In this document: piece by piece, positions 6,759-7,953 of the stretch | How the letters are laid out: every line of letters begins with the position of its first letter | Numbering within the stretch: position 1 is the first letter of the stretch | Assembly: GCA_013214425.1 (NCBI GenBank) | Contig: JABSPN010000131.1 | Span: 1-7,953, forward strand | From: Flavobacteriaceae bacterium | Lineage (GTDB): Bacteria; Bacteroidota; Bacteroidia; Flavobacteriales; Flavobacteriaceae | Direction: 5' to 3' | DNA length: 7,953 nt | Notes under the pieces: model-generated | Databases searched by the model: none | Told to the model about the DNA's origin: nothing | What the model saw: only the letters and a program-made list of their open reading frames with translations | Made by a program: the position numbers and the translations under genes

Positions 6759-7727
6759 TTATTCATAATTAAACAGAGCATACGTTACTCCTTGTACAAC
6801 CTCTGTCATTTTATCGTAATCCAAGGTCTCTGGAGTGTCTGTTTTTTGATGATAATTGGCATTTCTAAAAAACGAAGTGTCAGTAACCATAATCGCATTG
6901 AAGTCATATTTCCAATAATTTAAATGATCAGAAAAATCAATGCCTACAACACTGGCTGGCGCATTTATCGATCTTACTTCTATTGGTGATCCCTTTTTGA
7001 TTCCTTTCTTTATTTTTCGAGTCAATTTTCCTTTTCCCAGTTTCCCTACTACTGCAATATAATTCGCCTTTGTTGGATAAAACCATTTTAAAATACCTAT
7101 CGGATAGTCTTGTGAATTCTTTTCTTCTGAAAAATAACCAATCATTTCTAGAGAAATCATTGCTTCTACCTCAACTTTATCTTCAATCAAAGATTTTGCA
7201 TGAACATGACTTCCCATATTTTCTGTCCTGAAATAAGGAGGCTCTTCTAGTGTATACGCTACAAATTCGAATCGATAAGCTGTGTCAGGTTTATGTTCTT
7301 GGAACTGTCTTGCAATCTCTAGCAAACCTGCTACTCCGCTGGCATTATCATCTGCTCCTTGTTGCTCTCCACAAACATCGTAATGAGCGCCTATAACAAT
7401 TCTTTTCCCTTGTTCTGGACCGTAGAAAGCAATGATGTTTTTATATTCTTGTCCGTTTAATTTATACGTCTGCTCTACAGGCGCTAAACCCATATCGGAG
7501 AATTCATCGGCAATATACTGAGCTGCTTGATTTAAAGAAGCTATATTTTCATGGTTTCGTGCTTGAGGAGTCGCTGCTAATTGCTTAACATCTTCTAGTA
7601 GGTTGTCCTTGTTAATTTTGATGTTGTGTTGCTTTTCTTTTATCAACAATATTGGGTGACCAATAGCGTTAACCAGAGTTCCTATTAGGAATAGGGAAAT
7701 GATCAAAGCAATTTTCTTTTTTTTCAT
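6759..7727 (-). CDS. Secreted M28 family zinc metallopeptidase (aminopeptidase-like)
   Basis: A 322-residue exported peptidase of the M28 family, expected to remove N-terminal residues from peptides with two zinc ions. The N-terminus is a classical Sec signal peptide: KKKK, then a hydrophobic core (6-19), with likely cleavage after VNA (19-21). There is no lipobox cysteine, so it should be soluble in the periplasm or secreted. The co-catalytic residues are all visible: H115 and D117 in GAHYD, D126 in GADDNASG, the EE pair at 161-162 (general base and ligand), E194 in SLEMIGYF, and H293 in NYHQKTDTPE. The E at 194 rather than D is seen in some M28 members. FSDHLNYW (265-272) and the VTDTSFFRN loop (281-289) fit the family. 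A glutaminyl-cyclase-like activity, also found in this fold, cannot be excluded. It precedes tex and probably shares its transcript. Its ATG lies only 24 bases after the hairpin at 7752-7772. Confidence 0.92.
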   Translation of the reverse strand: MKKKKIALIISLFLIGTLVNAIGHPILLIKEKQHNIKINKDNLLEDVKQLAATPQARNHENIASLNQAAQYIADEFSDMGLAPVEQTYKLNGQEYKNIIAFYGPEQGKRIVIGAHYDVCGEQQGADDNASGVAGLLEIARQFQEHKPDTAYRFEFVAYTLEEPPYFRTENMGSHVHAKSLIEDKVEVEAMISLEMIGYFSEEKNSQDYPIGILKWFYPTKANYIAVVGKLGKGKLTRKIKKGIKKGSPIEVRSINAPASVVGIDFSDHLNYWKYDFNAIMVTDTSFFRNANYHQKTDTPETLDYDKMTEVVQGVTYALFNYE

Positions 7728-7741
7728 AAAATCAAATTAGT

Positions 7742-7772
7742 AAAATAAAAAAGCGTTGGAAATTCCAACGCT
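7742..7772 (-). terminator. Rho-independent terminator for the right-edge gene
   Basis: Read on the minus strand, AGCGTTGGA pairs perfectly with TCCAACGCT around a three-base ATT loop, followed by TTTTTATTTT. The T-run lies only on the minus-strand side, so it ends transcription from the gene at 7810-7953. The hairpin begins 37 bases after that gene's stop and ends 24 bases before the M28 start codon. Confidence 0.9.
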
Positions 7773-7809
7773 AAAAATTATTAAATAACCGATAATTTTG
7801 TGGTGTCTT

Positions 7810-7953
7810 TTAATTAAATTTAACAGATTTGAGTATGGCTTCTAACTCAAACATGTAGTTTCTTTTCTCTAATCTAGGCGCATAGGTAAATCCTTCTATA
7901 ACCAAAAGACGATTGTTCTTTTTGTCTTCAATGATATAATTTAAGTATGGGCC
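7810..7953 (-). CDS. 3' end of a probable DUF4837 family protein (partial, cut by window edge)
   Basis: The minus strand is open from the right edge to a TAA at 7810-7812, giving the last 47 residues of a protein whose start lies outside the window. Visible stretches are YLNYIIEDKKNNRLLVIEGF (residues 3-22 of the fragment) and YAPRLEKRNYMFELEAILKS (24-43). From memory this closely resembles the C-terminal end of DUF4837 proteins, Bacteroidota lipoproteins of unknown function, in which a GFxYAPxxxKRNYxFExEAI tail is typical. No signal peptide or lipobox can be checked here because the N-terminus is missing. Reality as a gene is supported by the clean reading frame, protein-like composition and the strong terminator just downstream. 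The family name is moderately sure. Confidence 0.78.
   Translation of the reverse strand, partial: GPYLNYIIEDKKNNRLLVIEGFTYAPRLEKRNYMFELEAILKSVKFN

Overview
The window looks like chromosomal DNA of a member of the Bacteroidota, most likely a flavobacterium (Flavobacteriia). The DNA is A+T-rich. Most starts lack a Shine-Dalgarno sequence. Two copies of the Bacteroidota -7 promoter motif TAnnTTTG lie in the one divergent intergenic region. The gene set (a bacterial GH3 protein, a membrane-anchored M23 peptidase with a flavobacterial-type N-terminus, a short TatA, and the tail of what looks like a DUF4837 protein) is typical of that group. This assignment is from memory of the families, not from a search.

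Layout, left to right. (1) Positions 1-64 hold no gene I can support. (2) Positions 65-4141 form a minus-strand operon, read as M23 metallopeptidase -> GH3-like adenylate-forming enzyme -> large conserved protein with a nucleoside-phosphorylase-like C-terminal half (probably DUF6909). The M23 stop codon directly abuts the GH3 start codon (TAGATG), and the last gap is 42 bases. (3) Positions 4142-4269 are a short divergent promoter region. (4) tatA on the plus strand (4270-4458) is followed by a strong hairpin terminator. (5) Converging on it from the right is a minus-strand pair: a secreted M28 zinc peptidase (6759-7727), then the RNA-binding transcription accessory protein Tex (4580-6706). 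(6) At the right edge is the 3' end of a further minus-strand gene (7810-7953), closed by a strong hairpin terminator just ahead of the M28 gene.

How the genes may work together: the M23 peptidase and TatA act at the cell envelope, M28 acts outside the cytoplasm, and Tex is a housekeeping RNA/transcription factor. The least understood part is the M23-GH3-DUF6909 operon. Bacterial GH3 proteins have no settled substrate, and the third protein resembles the nucleoside phosphorylase/nucleosidase fold without a known activity. No mobile element, CRISPR array, tRNA, rRNA or sign of recent gene transfer was seen. Overall this is a normal core-genome region with one interesting uncharacterised enzyme pair.
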